Shown piece after piece: positions 6,956-13,288 of a stretch of 13,288 bases of DNA; within the stretch, counting starts at the first letter, position 1, and each line of letters starts with the position of its first letter. Made by a program: the position numbers and the translations under genes. The DNA lies in NCBI GenBank assembly GCA_902799855.1, contig CADCCA010000024.1, positions 1-13,288 on the forward strand, read 5' to 3'. The notes under the pieces are model-generated. The model made no database searches, was not told where the DNA came from, and saw nothing but the letters and a program-made list of their open reading frames with translations. This DNA is from an uncultured Erysipelotrichaceae bacterium (GTDB taxonomy: Bacteria > Bacillota_I > Bacilli_A > RFN20 > CAG-826).

Positions 6956-7839
6956 TTCACGATGTTTTCGCCTTGTACTGCATCTATTTGATAATAGAAC
7001 ACATATGATTTTGATAACGATGTTTCATATTTTCCATCATATTTATGTTGGATACATACCACATCGTAGTTAGCCTGATTCCAACCACAGAATATTTGCA
7101 ATTGATAATCTTCACTAACGTAATATTTAACCATTGGTACTAAATCAATACTGTAATTTTCTAAATAGGTATATGTTAAACCTTTTAAATCAGTGAGAAT
7201 ATTACGACCAGTATCCACTGTTAAGAAGGTAGTGGTTTCATAGCCTTCTCTAGTTTCTCTATAGTTCATAAATGGATCTTGAGTTACTTCATCTAAACTT
7301 GTAAAGAAATTAGCAGGGTTATATGCTTCTCTAGCGGCTTGATGTTCATTATTCATTTCTTTAGTAATTTGGTCATATCTTTCTTTAGCTTGGCTAATGA
7401 CATATCTCGCGCTTTCTTCAGAAATGGAGTAGTTGAACACTTGTTCTTTAATATTGTTGAACTTCGTGCCCCTAGGGAATGCTTCGGTGATGACTTTGCC
7501 ATCATCATAAACAAAGATATTGCAGAATTCTAAACGACCAACACTCGCCCTGATTGCGTAGACAACACACTCACGGTCGCTCTTTTTGGAAGAGCCTTTA
7601 CCTTTAAAGCAATTGTTATTGATATTAGAACGGAGCAAATCTCTGACCTCTAAGTCATAGTCATACATATATCCTGATTGGCTTGAAATGCTAAATAACG
7701 TCCCATTAATATCTTGTTTAGGGCTTTTCGCACTGCTAAGCCAATCTTCGATATAAACAGGATCGACTTCTTTTTTACTACATCCCGCTAAAAAGAGGGA
7801 CATTAATGTAATAGGTAACAATAATAGTTTCTTTTTCAT
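6925..7839 (-). CDS. Hypothetical lipoprotein
   Basis: The frame extends to 7923, but the ATG at 7839 begins a clear lipoprotein signal peptide: MKKKLLLLPITLMSLFLAGC, with lipobox LAGC and lipidated Cys20. That makes a 304-aa precursor with a mature part of about 285 aa. Past the charged linker I recognise no family. The mature protein has several Cys, a Lys/Ser-rich stretch (KGKGSSKKSD), a helical middle section (ISEESARYVISQAKERYDQI) and an aromatic C-terminal half. It is likely anchored on the outer face of the membrane. A TATAAT at 7847-7852 (minus strand) would place the transcript start almost at the ATG, and the only G-rich tract (7859-7863) is 19 bases away, too far for a normal ribosome binding site. 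Translation may therefore be leaderless or weak. Its 3' end forms part of the terminator shared with the opposing operon. Confidence 0.75.
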   Translation of the reverse strand: MKKKLLLLPITLMSLFLAGCSKKEVDPVYIEDWLSSAKSPKQDINGTLFSISSQSGYMYDYDLEVRDLLRSNINNNCFKGKGSSKKSDRECVVYAIRASVGRLEFCNIFVYDDGKVITEAFPRGTKFNNIKEQVFNYSISEESARYVISQAKERYDQITKEMNNEHQAAREAYNPANFFTSLDEVTQDPFMNYRETREGYETTTFLTVDTGRNILTDLKGLTYTYLENYSIDLVPMVKYYVSEDYQLQIFCGWNQANYDVVCIQHKYDGKYETSLSKSYVFYYQIDAVQGENIVNKIRATQGIE

Positions 7840-7882
7840 GGCAATAATTATATACCATCCCCCTATCTTTTTGATAGACGAA

Positions 7883-7918
7883 TTACAAAAAACGACTTTC
7901 GTTTTTCCTAATTTGTAA
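7883..7918. repeat. Imperfect palindrome between two divergent lipoprotein genes
   Basis: Nested inverted repeats: outer arms TTACAAA (7883-7889) and TTTGTAA (7912-7918), inner arms AAAAACGA (7888-7895) and TCGTTTTT (7899-7906) around CTT. It sits in the 166-base gap between the starts at 7839 and 8006. It could be an operator shared by both genes. The right outer arm also contains TTGTAA, which could be a weak -35 for the CotH gene with TATGTT 17 bases on. The stem has few G-C pairs, so a terminator is less likely. A short perfect palindrome ATAACGTTAT follows at 7974-7983. Confidence 0.4.
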
Positions 7919-8005
7919 AACAATTATGGTTTATTTATGTTAGAACCTATACAATATCTATGAACTAAAATTCATAACGTTATAACAAAGGGGTAAATAA
8001 AAGAT

Positions 8006-9925
8006 ATGAACAATACTTTGAAAAAACTCACTTGCTTAATGATTTCTTTTTTAGCGATTGGCTGTTCTCAAGGACCTGCTTCTAACGATAGTTCCAAACA
8101 AAGTGGTTCCAAAGAAAGCTCCCAAGAGGCTAGCAGCAATAATGATAAATCATCAAGCAGTTCATCTTCTAGTGCGCAAGGACATGTCCATGATTGGGAT
8201 ACAGCGTGGTCATATGATGATGCCACTGGTCACTATCATGTTTGTAAATCCTGTGGTGCTAAAAAGGATATCACCGCTCACCAATTACCTAGTGAATGGG
8301 AAGCCTTTGATCCAACCGTTTTACCAGGACAAACTGGCACTAAATATTCCGGTATTAAAGCCAAAGTGTGTAAGGACTGCGGTTATAAGGTCGTTGATTC
8401 AAACGGTACTCTTCCAGAATTAAGATTCAACTTTGATCCAAACGACGCAAACGCTAACTTTGCGACAGTTGCAACAAAAGCTGACCTTTCTAGACCAAAA
8501 GTTAATGGTAAATATACTCTTTCTAATTGCTCAGAAGAATTCGCATTTGCGGATGTCGCGGGCAATATGAAAGTCAGAGGTAACCAAACAGCAGGTTGGG
8601 CTAAAAAAGGTCTTAAGATTAAATTTGATAAAGGTCAATCATTCTTAGGATTAAACGGAAACCGTAAATTCAAAGAATGGGTCTTACTCGCTGATGCAAA
8701 AGACACCACATTAAGTAGAACTGCTTTAGGTCTTTATGTTTCTAACGCAGTAACAAAAGATGATCCACAAGTGTGGTCTAGTGATTTCACACCAGTTAAT
8801 GTCTATCTTAACAATCAATACTGGGGCTTCTATTATTTAGCAGAACAAAAAGAAGCTAAAACCGGTAGAGTTAGTATTCCAACTATTCCAACACAATACG
8901 ATGGTGTTGATATTGGTTATACATTTGAATTAGACCATTACGCTGATTCCGCTGGTTCAAACGGTGAAGCTAGTGAAATGGCTAAAGGTATAGATGGCGA
9001 TCCAACATTCAGAGTGAAATATTCTCCAAGAATGGAACAAGGTCGTCCAAGTGGTCCTCTTGCAGCTGGTCAAATCTGCACATACACAATGTTATCCGAC
9101 ATCACTGATGGTCCATTTGACGCTAGTGGTGAACCAACAGAACACTTCCAAGCGGACTATTCTAGTGTTAACAGCCAATCAGGTGTTCCAAATAATAACG
9201 CTACTAAGACAAGCAATAGTAAGCAATTATCATTCATCAGAGATAGATTAGAAGCTTTATATCAAGTCTTATACTATGCTGCTATTGAAAAGAAAGCTAA
9301 AGACATCAATGATAACAACCAAGTTATCGATTCTTCTAAATCTGTCCAAGAAATGATGAATAAACACTTTGACTTAGATGCTTGGGTTGACGGCTTCATT
9401 ATCAATGCTTATACCTGCCCACCAGATCTTGGTTATTCATCCTTCTATATGACATTTGATAATTCTTCAACTGGTAATAAGAAATTAAGATTCGATGTAC
9501 CATGGGATTTCGATAGTAACTTTGGTAACAGAAATAACTTCATCACTAACGCTGATAGTTTATATGTAGATAATACCTACAACACATGGATCTACTTACT
9601 AAGCAAATTAGATTTCTTCGTTGATATGGTGAAAGTTAAATGGAATCAACTCAGAGAAGAAAAAGTCTTTGAAGGAATGTTTGGTATGTTAAGAGCGTAC
9701 TATAAAGCCTTTGATGCTGAAATCCAAAAGAACCATCAAAAATGGCCACAAAACGATGCAGCGCATCAACCACCAAACAACTTTGATGAAATTAGAAATC
9801 CTTATAAAGAACCATCTCAATATAAGGAAGCTGAAGCCGAAACAATTAGCTGGTGCGCAAAGCGTGTTAATTACCTCGAAAGTAAATGGGGTAATAACCG
9901 TCCAGCGGTTGATACAGGCAATTAG
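8006..9925 (+). CDS. CotH-family lipoprotein with His/Cys-rich module
   Basis: The 639-aa protein starts with a lipoprotein signal MNNTLKKLTCLMISFLAIGC (lipobox LAIGC, Cys20) and a Ser-rich linker (about 25-57). A small module follows with GHVH (58-61), HYHVCKSCG (75-83), H91 and VCKDCG (120-125), which could bind zinc. From about 138 it matches the CotH domain: VRGNQT (189-194), LKIKFDK (202-208), WVLLADAKDTTLSR (224-237), VNVYLNNQYWGFYYLAEQ (263-280) and PWDFDSNFGN (498-507). CotH of Bacillus is an atypical kinase of spore-coat proteins; non-spore relatives on cell surfaces have unclear substrates. Here it would sit outside the membrane. An AAAGGGG site at 7987-7993 precedes the ATG. It is a single-gene unit closed by a terminator. 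Kinase activity is inferred from family only. Confidence 0.85.
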   Translation: MNNTLKKLTCLMISFLAIGCSQGPASNDSSKQSGSKESSQEASSNNDKSSSSSSSSAQGHVHDWDTAWSYDDATGHYHVCKSCGAKKDITAHQLPSEWEAFDPTVLPGQTGTKYSGIKAKVCKDCGYKVVDSNGTLPELRFNFDPNDANANFATVATKADLSRPKVNGKYTLSNCSEEFAFADVAGNMKVRGNQTAGWAKKGLKIKFDKGQSFLGLNGNRKFKEWVLLADAKDTTLSRTALGLYVSNAVTKDDPQVWSSDFTPVNVYLNNQYWGFYYLAEQKEAKTGRVSIPTIPTQYDGVDIGYTFELDHYADSAGSNGEASEMAKGIDGDPTFRVKYSPRMEQGRPSGPLAAGQICTYTMLSDITDGPFDASGEPTEHFQADYSSVNSQSGVPNNNATKTSNSKQLSFIRDRLEALYQVLYYAAIEKKAKDINDNNQVIDSSKSVQEMMNKHFDLDAWVDGFIINAYTCPPDLGYSSFYMTFDNSSTGNKKLRFDVPWDFDSNFGNRNNFITNADSLYVDNTYNTWIYLLSKLDFFVDMVKVKWNQLREEKVFEGMFGMLRAYYKAFDAEIQKNHQKWPQNDAAHQPPNNFDEIRNPYKEPSQYKEAEAETISWCAKRVNYLESKWGNNRPAVDTGN

Positions 9926-9948
9926 CCTAATCAAATAACAAATAGATT

Positions 9949-9973
9949 AAGACCAATAACGTTGGTCTTTTTC
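9949..9973 (+). terminator. Rho-independent terminator after the CotH gene
   Basis: AAGACCAA (9949-9956) pairs perfectly with TTGGTCTT (9962-9969) around TAACG and runs into TTTTC, so the CotH transcript should end here. Confidence 0.8.
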
Positions 9974-10003
9974 TTTATATGTATGTCATAATAAAAAATA
10001 GAT

Positions 10004-10876
10004 ATGAGTAAATATGATTTTGCCTTAGAAAGGCGCTTAAAAGCCCTTAGTCCAGATTTGCATCAACGCTTCGCGGATACTGTTTTTGCGTTGCAACATA
10101 TTCTTTCTAATTACAAATTAATCTTTCCAGATTTCACTGACCACACTGAATTACATTCATTAAATGTCATTGAATTCTGTAATCATATTATTGGTGATCA
10201 AGTCGATAAATTAAACGCTGATGAAATATATTGTTTGTTATTAGGTTGTTATTTCCATGATACAGGAATGGGAGTGAGCCATAAGGACTTCGAAGAGTTC
10301 TCTAAACAAATTAACTTCGGCAATTATTTTGATACTCACTCAAGAGATAACTATCCAGAAATCATTCGTAATTTCCATAATGAATATTCAGGTTTATTTG
10401 TTAGGAAGTACGCTCAATTCTTTGACTTTCCAACCAACGCTCATCTATTCGCAATAACGCAAATATCTAGAGGTCACAGAAAAACTGATTTATTTAACGA
10501 TAATGAATACCCATCCAGCCTATCTATCCCCAATAGTGATAATAAGATATGCGTTAAATACTTATCTGCATTAGTCCGTTTAGCGGATGAAATTGATGTG
10601 ACTGCGGCAAGAAATTCTAAGATGACTTATGACATCAAAAAGATCACTAAAGAAATCGATTTAATCGAATTCATGAAACACGAAGCAGTAGTGGGCCTAG
10701 ATATCAACGAAAAAGACTTTGTAATGCGCGTTCACACAAGTGACGATAAAATATTCAACTCATTAAATATCATGCTAGGAAAGATGCAAAAAACGCTCGA
10801 CAACTGTCGAAGCGCGGTTAATGAAAATACTCCTTATAATATTACCCAAGAAAAAGTCTTGATAATGAAGGTCTAA
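10004..10876 (+). CDS. HD-domain protein (probable metal-dependent phosphohydrolase-like)
   Basis: The 290-aa protein shows an HD-fold motif set: FTDHTELHS (H47, H51), then LLLGCYFHDTGMG with the paired H85-D86, H125 in NFHNEYSG, H158 in SRGHRK and D195 in RLADEIDV. The pattern 'DHT-x2-HS...FHDTGMG' resembles HD domains annotated in HSP90-like or conflict-associated proteins (HD-CE type) rather than classical dNTPases. Such domains often bind metal and hydrolyse nucleotides or phosphoesters, but the substrate here is unknown. It has no signal peptide and no membrane segment, so it is cytoplasmic. No clear ribosome binding site precedes the ATG; the leader is AT-rich. Its stop overlaps that of the convergent STAS gene by 4 bases. 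The active-site residues look intact, so it is probably catalytic. Confidence 0.7.
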   Translation: MSKYDFALERRLKALSPDLHQRFADTVFALQHILSNYKLIFPDFTDHTELHSLNVIEFCNHIIGDQVDKLNADEIYCLLLGCYFHDTGMGVSHKDFEEFSKQINFGNYFDTHSRDNYPEIIRNFHNEYSGLFVRKYAQFFDFPTNAHLFAITQISRGHRKTDLFNDNEYPSSLSIPNSDNKICVKYLSALVRLADEIDVTAARNSKMTYDIKKITKEIDLIEFMKHEAVVGLDINEKDFVMRVHTSDDKIFNSLNIMLGKMQKTLDNCRSAVNENTPYNITQEKVLIMKV

Positions 10877-11172
10877 TCTTCAAAATCTAAGATATTGGTA
10901 AAACCAGTAATATCAAAGATTTCTTTAACGCTGCTATTCGCGTTTTTAACAATTAGTTTTCCTTGTTGATCCATTAACTTCTTGGACACTAATAACACTC
11001 TTAAACCAGCCGAAGAAATATATTCGAGTTCTTTAAAATCGAAAACTAATTTCTTAATGCCGTTAAGCGAATTTTTCACTACATCTTCTAATTCTTGATA
11101 AGTCGTGGTGTTAAGTTCACCAGAGATGGCTAAAGTCAATTCATCATTATTTAATGTTTTGCTAATTTTCAT
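10873..11172 (-). CDS. STAS-domain protein, anti-sigma factor antagonist-like
   Basis: The 99-aa protein is a complete STAS domain of the SpoIIAA/RsbV type: ISGELNTTTYQELEDVV (about 16-32), KKLVFDFKELEYISSAGLRVLL (about 40-61) and KEIFDITGFTNILDF near the end. The SSAGLR stretch (53-58) holds the conserved Ser that a partner anti-sigma kinase would phosphorylate. In well-studied systems the unphosphorylated form binds an anti-sigma factor and frees a sigma factor. No anti-sigma kinase, phosphatase or sigma gene lies in the window, so its partner must be elsewhere. The start has no strong ribosome binding site; TATAAA just upstream on the minus strand could be a -10 very near the start. It overlaps the HD gene tail to tail. 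Confidence 0.85.
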   Translation of the reverse strand: MKISKTLNNDELTLAISGELNTTTYQELEDVVKNSLNGIKKLVFDFKELEYISSAGLRVLLVSKKLMDQQGKLIVKNANSSVKEIFDITGFTNILDFED

Positions 11173-11227
11173 GGATTTATACTATCACTTTTTTATCTAT
11201 TTACAAAAAGGAGATTAATTTCTAGCG

Positions 11228-11243
11228 TAAAGTTTAAACTTTA
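11228..11243. promoter_or_regulatory. Perfect 16-bp palindrome, candidate operator
   Basis: TAAAGTTTAAACTTTA is a perfect inverted repeat lying in the 154-base gap between the divergent STAS and ATPase genes. It ends 20 bases upstream of the ATPase -35 hexamer and about 55 bases from the STAS start, a usual place for a dimeric regulator. No regulator gene is adjacent. Confidence 0.45.
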
Positions 11244-11263
11244 TTCATTTTTTGTCCAACTAA

Positions 11264-11292
11264 TTGACAAAAAGGATTATTATGGCTAAAAT
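11264..11292 (+). promoter_or_regulatory. Sigma-A type promoter of the ATPase gene
   Basis: A perfect -35 TTGACA (11264-11269) is followed after 17 bases by TAAAAT (11287-11292), one mismatch from consensus. Transcription would start near 11299, leaving a leader of about 28 bases to the ATG at 11327. This argues against the in-frame TTG at 11264 and ATG at 11282 as starts, since both would lie upstream of the transcript. Confidence 0.65.
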
Positions 11293-11326
11293 CAAATTGA
11301 ATTTGAAAATAGTCGGAGAGCATAGT

Positions 11327-12589
11327 ATGACATACATAAATAGAGCTGCTGAACAATTATTACAAACCAAGTTTAAGAAGTCTAAGTCAGTAGCGGTTAT
11401 AGGTGCTAGACAAGTTGGCAAAACCACACTCACTAAAACGTTGTTTCCTGATGTCAAAAGAATCAATTTGAGGAATATGGTTTTATATAATGCCGCAAAA
11501 AAGGATCCTGATGGCTTTTTAGATAGTTTTGATCGTCCTTTATTTATTGACGAGGTCCAAAGAGTTCCAGAAATTATTTCTTCCGCTAAAGTGATTCTTG
11601 ATGAAGCCGGTGGAAGAGGTAATTATTTGTTCTCTGGTTCACAAAAATGGGAACTGATGAAAGGCTTGTCGGAATCACTAGCAGGAATGGTTTCAATTAT
11701 GGAACTCTTACCACTTTCTATGAGAGAGATTAAAGGAATATATTTCAATGAACCATTTGTGCCTACTGAAGGGTATTTAAAAGCAAGAGAAAAAGAATTA
11801 AAACCATATGATACTTTATGGAAAACAATACATCGTGGTTTTTATCCAGAACTCTATAACGAAGATGCTCGCGACTGGGAAGACTACTATCAATCATATG
11901 TTTCGACATATATTGAAAGAGATGTTTACGACATCACTAAAGTAAGAGATTACGATACATTTTATAGATTTATGGTGTCTGTTGCCGCTAGAACTGGGAA
12001 TATGTTAGATTACACAAACATCGCTAACGATGTGGGCGTTTCTACCGAAACAGTGAGGCTATGGATATCTATTTTAGAAGCCACTGACATTATCTTTTTA
12101 TTGAGACCATATTATAATTCGCATTTAAATAGGGCCATCAAAACACCAAAACTCTATTTTAGAGATACTGGGTTAGCGGCTTTCTTAGCTTCTTGGTTAA
12201 CTCCCGAAGCATTAGAACATGGCGCTATGTCCGGCGCTTTCTTTGAAACCTTTGTTGTTAATGAGATTGCTAAATCATTTACAAACGATGGTAAAGACTT
12301 CTCAAAATATGTCTATTATTATCGTGGTAAAGATAAAATGAGGAACAAAAAAGAAGGCGATGGAGAATATATTGAATGCGAAATTGATTTGATCATCGAA
12401 GAAAATGGCATTCTTTATCCAATTGAAATTAAAAAGAACGGCAATCCAAACGAACATGACGCCGATGCATTTGATGTCCTTGATAAAGACATTTCTAAAA
12501 AACGTTCTATCGGCGTAATTCTTTGTCCTAGTAAGTACAAATTGAAGCTTAGGGACAATCTCTATATTTTACCTATTGAATACATTTAA
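11327..12589 (+). CDS. AAA-type ATPase with DUF4143 / nuclease-like C-terminus
   Basis: From the ATG at 11327 the protein is 420 aa and opens like its family (MTYINRAAEQLL). Walker A is GARQVGKTT (26-34), Walker B PLFIDEVQ (71-78) and a sensor-like LFSGSQ (101-106). The DUF4143 part follows with YIERDV (195-200), a winged-helix-like stretch IANDVGVSTETVRLW (232-246) and LYFRDTGLAAFL (276-287). The end holds ECEIDLII (350-357) and YPIEIKK (364-370), the D354...E367-x-K369 arrangement of a PD-(D/E)XK-like fold. The family is widespread in gut bacteria and archaea and its role is unknown; ATP binding is well supported, nuclease activity is not. The start is set by a GGAGAG site (11314-11319) and the promoter at 11264-11292. 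An alternative ATG at 11282, with AAAAAGGA upstream, would add 15 residues. Confidence 0.8.
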   Translation: MTYINRAAEQLLQTKFKKSKSVAVIGARQVGKTTLTKTLFPDVKRINLRNMVLYNAAKKDPDGFLDSFDRPLFIDEVQRVPEIISSAKVILDEAGGRGNYLFSGSQKWELMKGLSESLAGMVSIMELLPLSMREIKGIYFNEPFVPTEGYLKAREKELKPYDTLWKTIHRGFYPELYNEDARDWEDYYQSYVSTYIERDVYDITKVRDYDTFYRFMVSVAARTGNMLDYTNIANDVGVSTETVRLWISILEATDIIFLLRPYYNSHLNRAIKTPKLYFRDTGLAAFLASWLTPEALEHGAMSGAFFETFVVNEIAKSFTNDGKDFSKYVYYYRGKDKMRNKKEGDGEYIECEIDLIIEENGILYPIEIKKNGNPNEHDADAFDVLDKDISKKRSIGVILCPSKYKLKLRDNLYILPIEYI

Positions 12590-12629
12590 TTTTTATTACA
12601 GAAACAAATGAATATTAAGGAGATCTTTT

Positions 12630-13288
12630 ATGAAAAACATTCCACAAATTAAAGTTGGTATCGTGGCAGTATCTAGAGACTGCTTTCCAATTGAATTATC
12701 AATCAAAAGAAGAAAAGCTTTAGTGGAAGCCTATCAAAAGAAATATAACAAAGAAGATATTTACGAATGCCCAATTTGTATCTTTGAAAGTGAAATCGAT
12801 ATGGTTAAATCTTTAGAAGATATCAAAGCGCATAACTGTAATGCTTTATGTGTCTTTCTAGGTAACTTTGGTCCTGAAATATCTGAAACATTATTAGCGA
12901 AGCACTTTGATGGTCCAAAGATGTTCATCGCTGCAGAAGAAGAAAACATCGGTGTTCTTTCTAGTGATAGAGGTGATGCCTACTGTGGCTTATTAAATGC
13001 TTCATATAACTTAAAACTTAGAAACATTAATGCTTATATCCCAGAATCTCCAGTGGGGGATGCATCTGATTTAGCAGAAAGAATCCATGATTTCTTACCA
13101 ATCGCTAGAACAATCATTGGTTTAAATAATTTAAAAATCATCACCTTTGGTCCAAGACCACAAAACTTTTTAGCGTGTAACGCTCCTATTAAACAACTCT
13201 ATAACATCAATGTCGAAGTTGAAGAAAATAGTGAACTCGATTTATTTGAATCGTTTAAGAAACACGAAAACGATGAAAGAATCCCATC
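12630..13288 (+). CDS. L-fucose/L-arabinose isomerase family protein (5' part, cut by window end)
   Basis: The frame opens with ATG behind a strong AAGGAGA site (12617-12623) and runs open to the last base, giving 219 residues of a protein that is usually near 450-500 aa. The N-terminal part (VGIVAVSRDCFPIELS, then an alternating Rossmann-like pattern) and the second domain (IARTIIGLNNLKIITFGPRP) match L-fucose/L-arabinose isomerase relatives. Classical members interconvert aldose and ketose sugars with a bound divalent metal; the metal ligands would lie in the missing part. The family call rests on overall pattern, so the sugar substrate is open. It follows the ATPase gene by 40 bases without a visible terminator, so it may be read from the same promoter. 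Confidence 0.7.
   Translation, partial: MKNIPQIKVGIVAVSRDCFPIELSIKRRKALVEAYQKKYNKEDIYECPICIFESEIDMVKSLEDIKAHNCNALCVFLGNFGPEISETLLAKHFDGPKMFIAAEEENIGVLSSDRGDAYCGLLNASYNLKLRNINAYIPESPVGDASDLAERIHDFLPIARTIIGLNNLKIITFGPRPQNFLACNAPIKQLYNINVEVEENSELDLFESFKKHENDERIP

Noticed and set aside
7840..7923. N-terminal extension of the minus-strand lipoprotein from an ATG at 7923
   Set aside because: It would put 28 mostly AT-derived residues before a textbook lipoprotein signal peptide and run through the intergenic palindrome.
8100..8180. Low-complexity Ser-codon run as a DNA repeat or CRISPR-like element
   Set aside because: It is the Ser-rich linker after the lipoprotein signal; codons vary and no regular spacing exists.
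10891..10914. Hairpin GATATTGGT...ACC...AATATC as a terminator for the HD gene
   Set aside because: A three-base bulge, few G-C pairs and no T-tract; it also lies inside the STAS coding sequence.
11264..11326. Earlier starts (TTG 11264, ATG 11282) of the ATPase
   Set aside because: TTGACA is better read as a -35 hexamer, with TAAAAT at 17 bases; the 11327 start has its own GGAGAG site and matches the usual family N-terminus. The 11282 start is not fully excluded.

Overview
The window is AT-rich DNA from a low-GC Gram-positive bacterium. UGA is used as a stop (ends of the kinase and peptidase genes) and Trp is always TGG, so the code is standard rather than the Mycoplasma code. The gene content is Ser-rich lipoproteins, a Big_2-bearing secreted nuclease, a CotH protein, a DUF4143 ATPase and an L-fucose/arabinose isomerase relative. 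This fits an uncultured gut Bacilli lineage near Erysipelotrichales/RF39/RFN20; that placement is inferred from style, not from a marker gene.

Region 1 (1-2694): the 3' part of a large modular extracellular endonuclease I protein. One base after its stop lies a 39-codon gene with a strong ribosome binding site buried in the nuclease codons, then a rho-independent terminator. Region 2 (about 2714-6948): a tight five-gene operon with overlapping or abutting genes: HPr-kinase-like protein, PqqD-type peptide-binding protein, soluble S24/S26 (SipW-like) peptidase, ABC exporter with fused permease and ATPase, and a PF14907-type nucleotidyltransferase. It ends in a bidirectional terminator. Regions 1 and 2 together look like a ribosomally made, post-translationally modified peptide (RiPP) system. 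The 39-aa product has a lasso-leader-like F-x-x-P-x-M...T-G-S pattern suited to PqqD binding. The kinase and nucleotidyltransferase recall tailoring genes of paeninodin-type lasso clusters, yet no cyclase and no transglutaminase-like leader protease are present, so the product chemistry is probably different. This is the most interesting part of the window.

Region 3 (6925-9973): two divergent lipoprotein genes around a 166-base intergenic region with an imperfect palindrome. The minus-strand one is unrecognised; the plus-strand one is a CotH-family protein with a His/Cys-rich module, followed by a terminator.

Region 4 (10004-13288): an HD-domain protein converging on, and overlapping by 4 bases, a stand-alone STAS-domain protein. 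A divergent control region follows, with a perfect 16-bp palindrome and a near-consensus promoter driving a DUF4143-type ATPase. Last is the 5' part of an L-fucose/L-arabinose isomerase family gene, cut by the window end. No tRNA, rRNA, CRISPR array or insertion sequence was seen.
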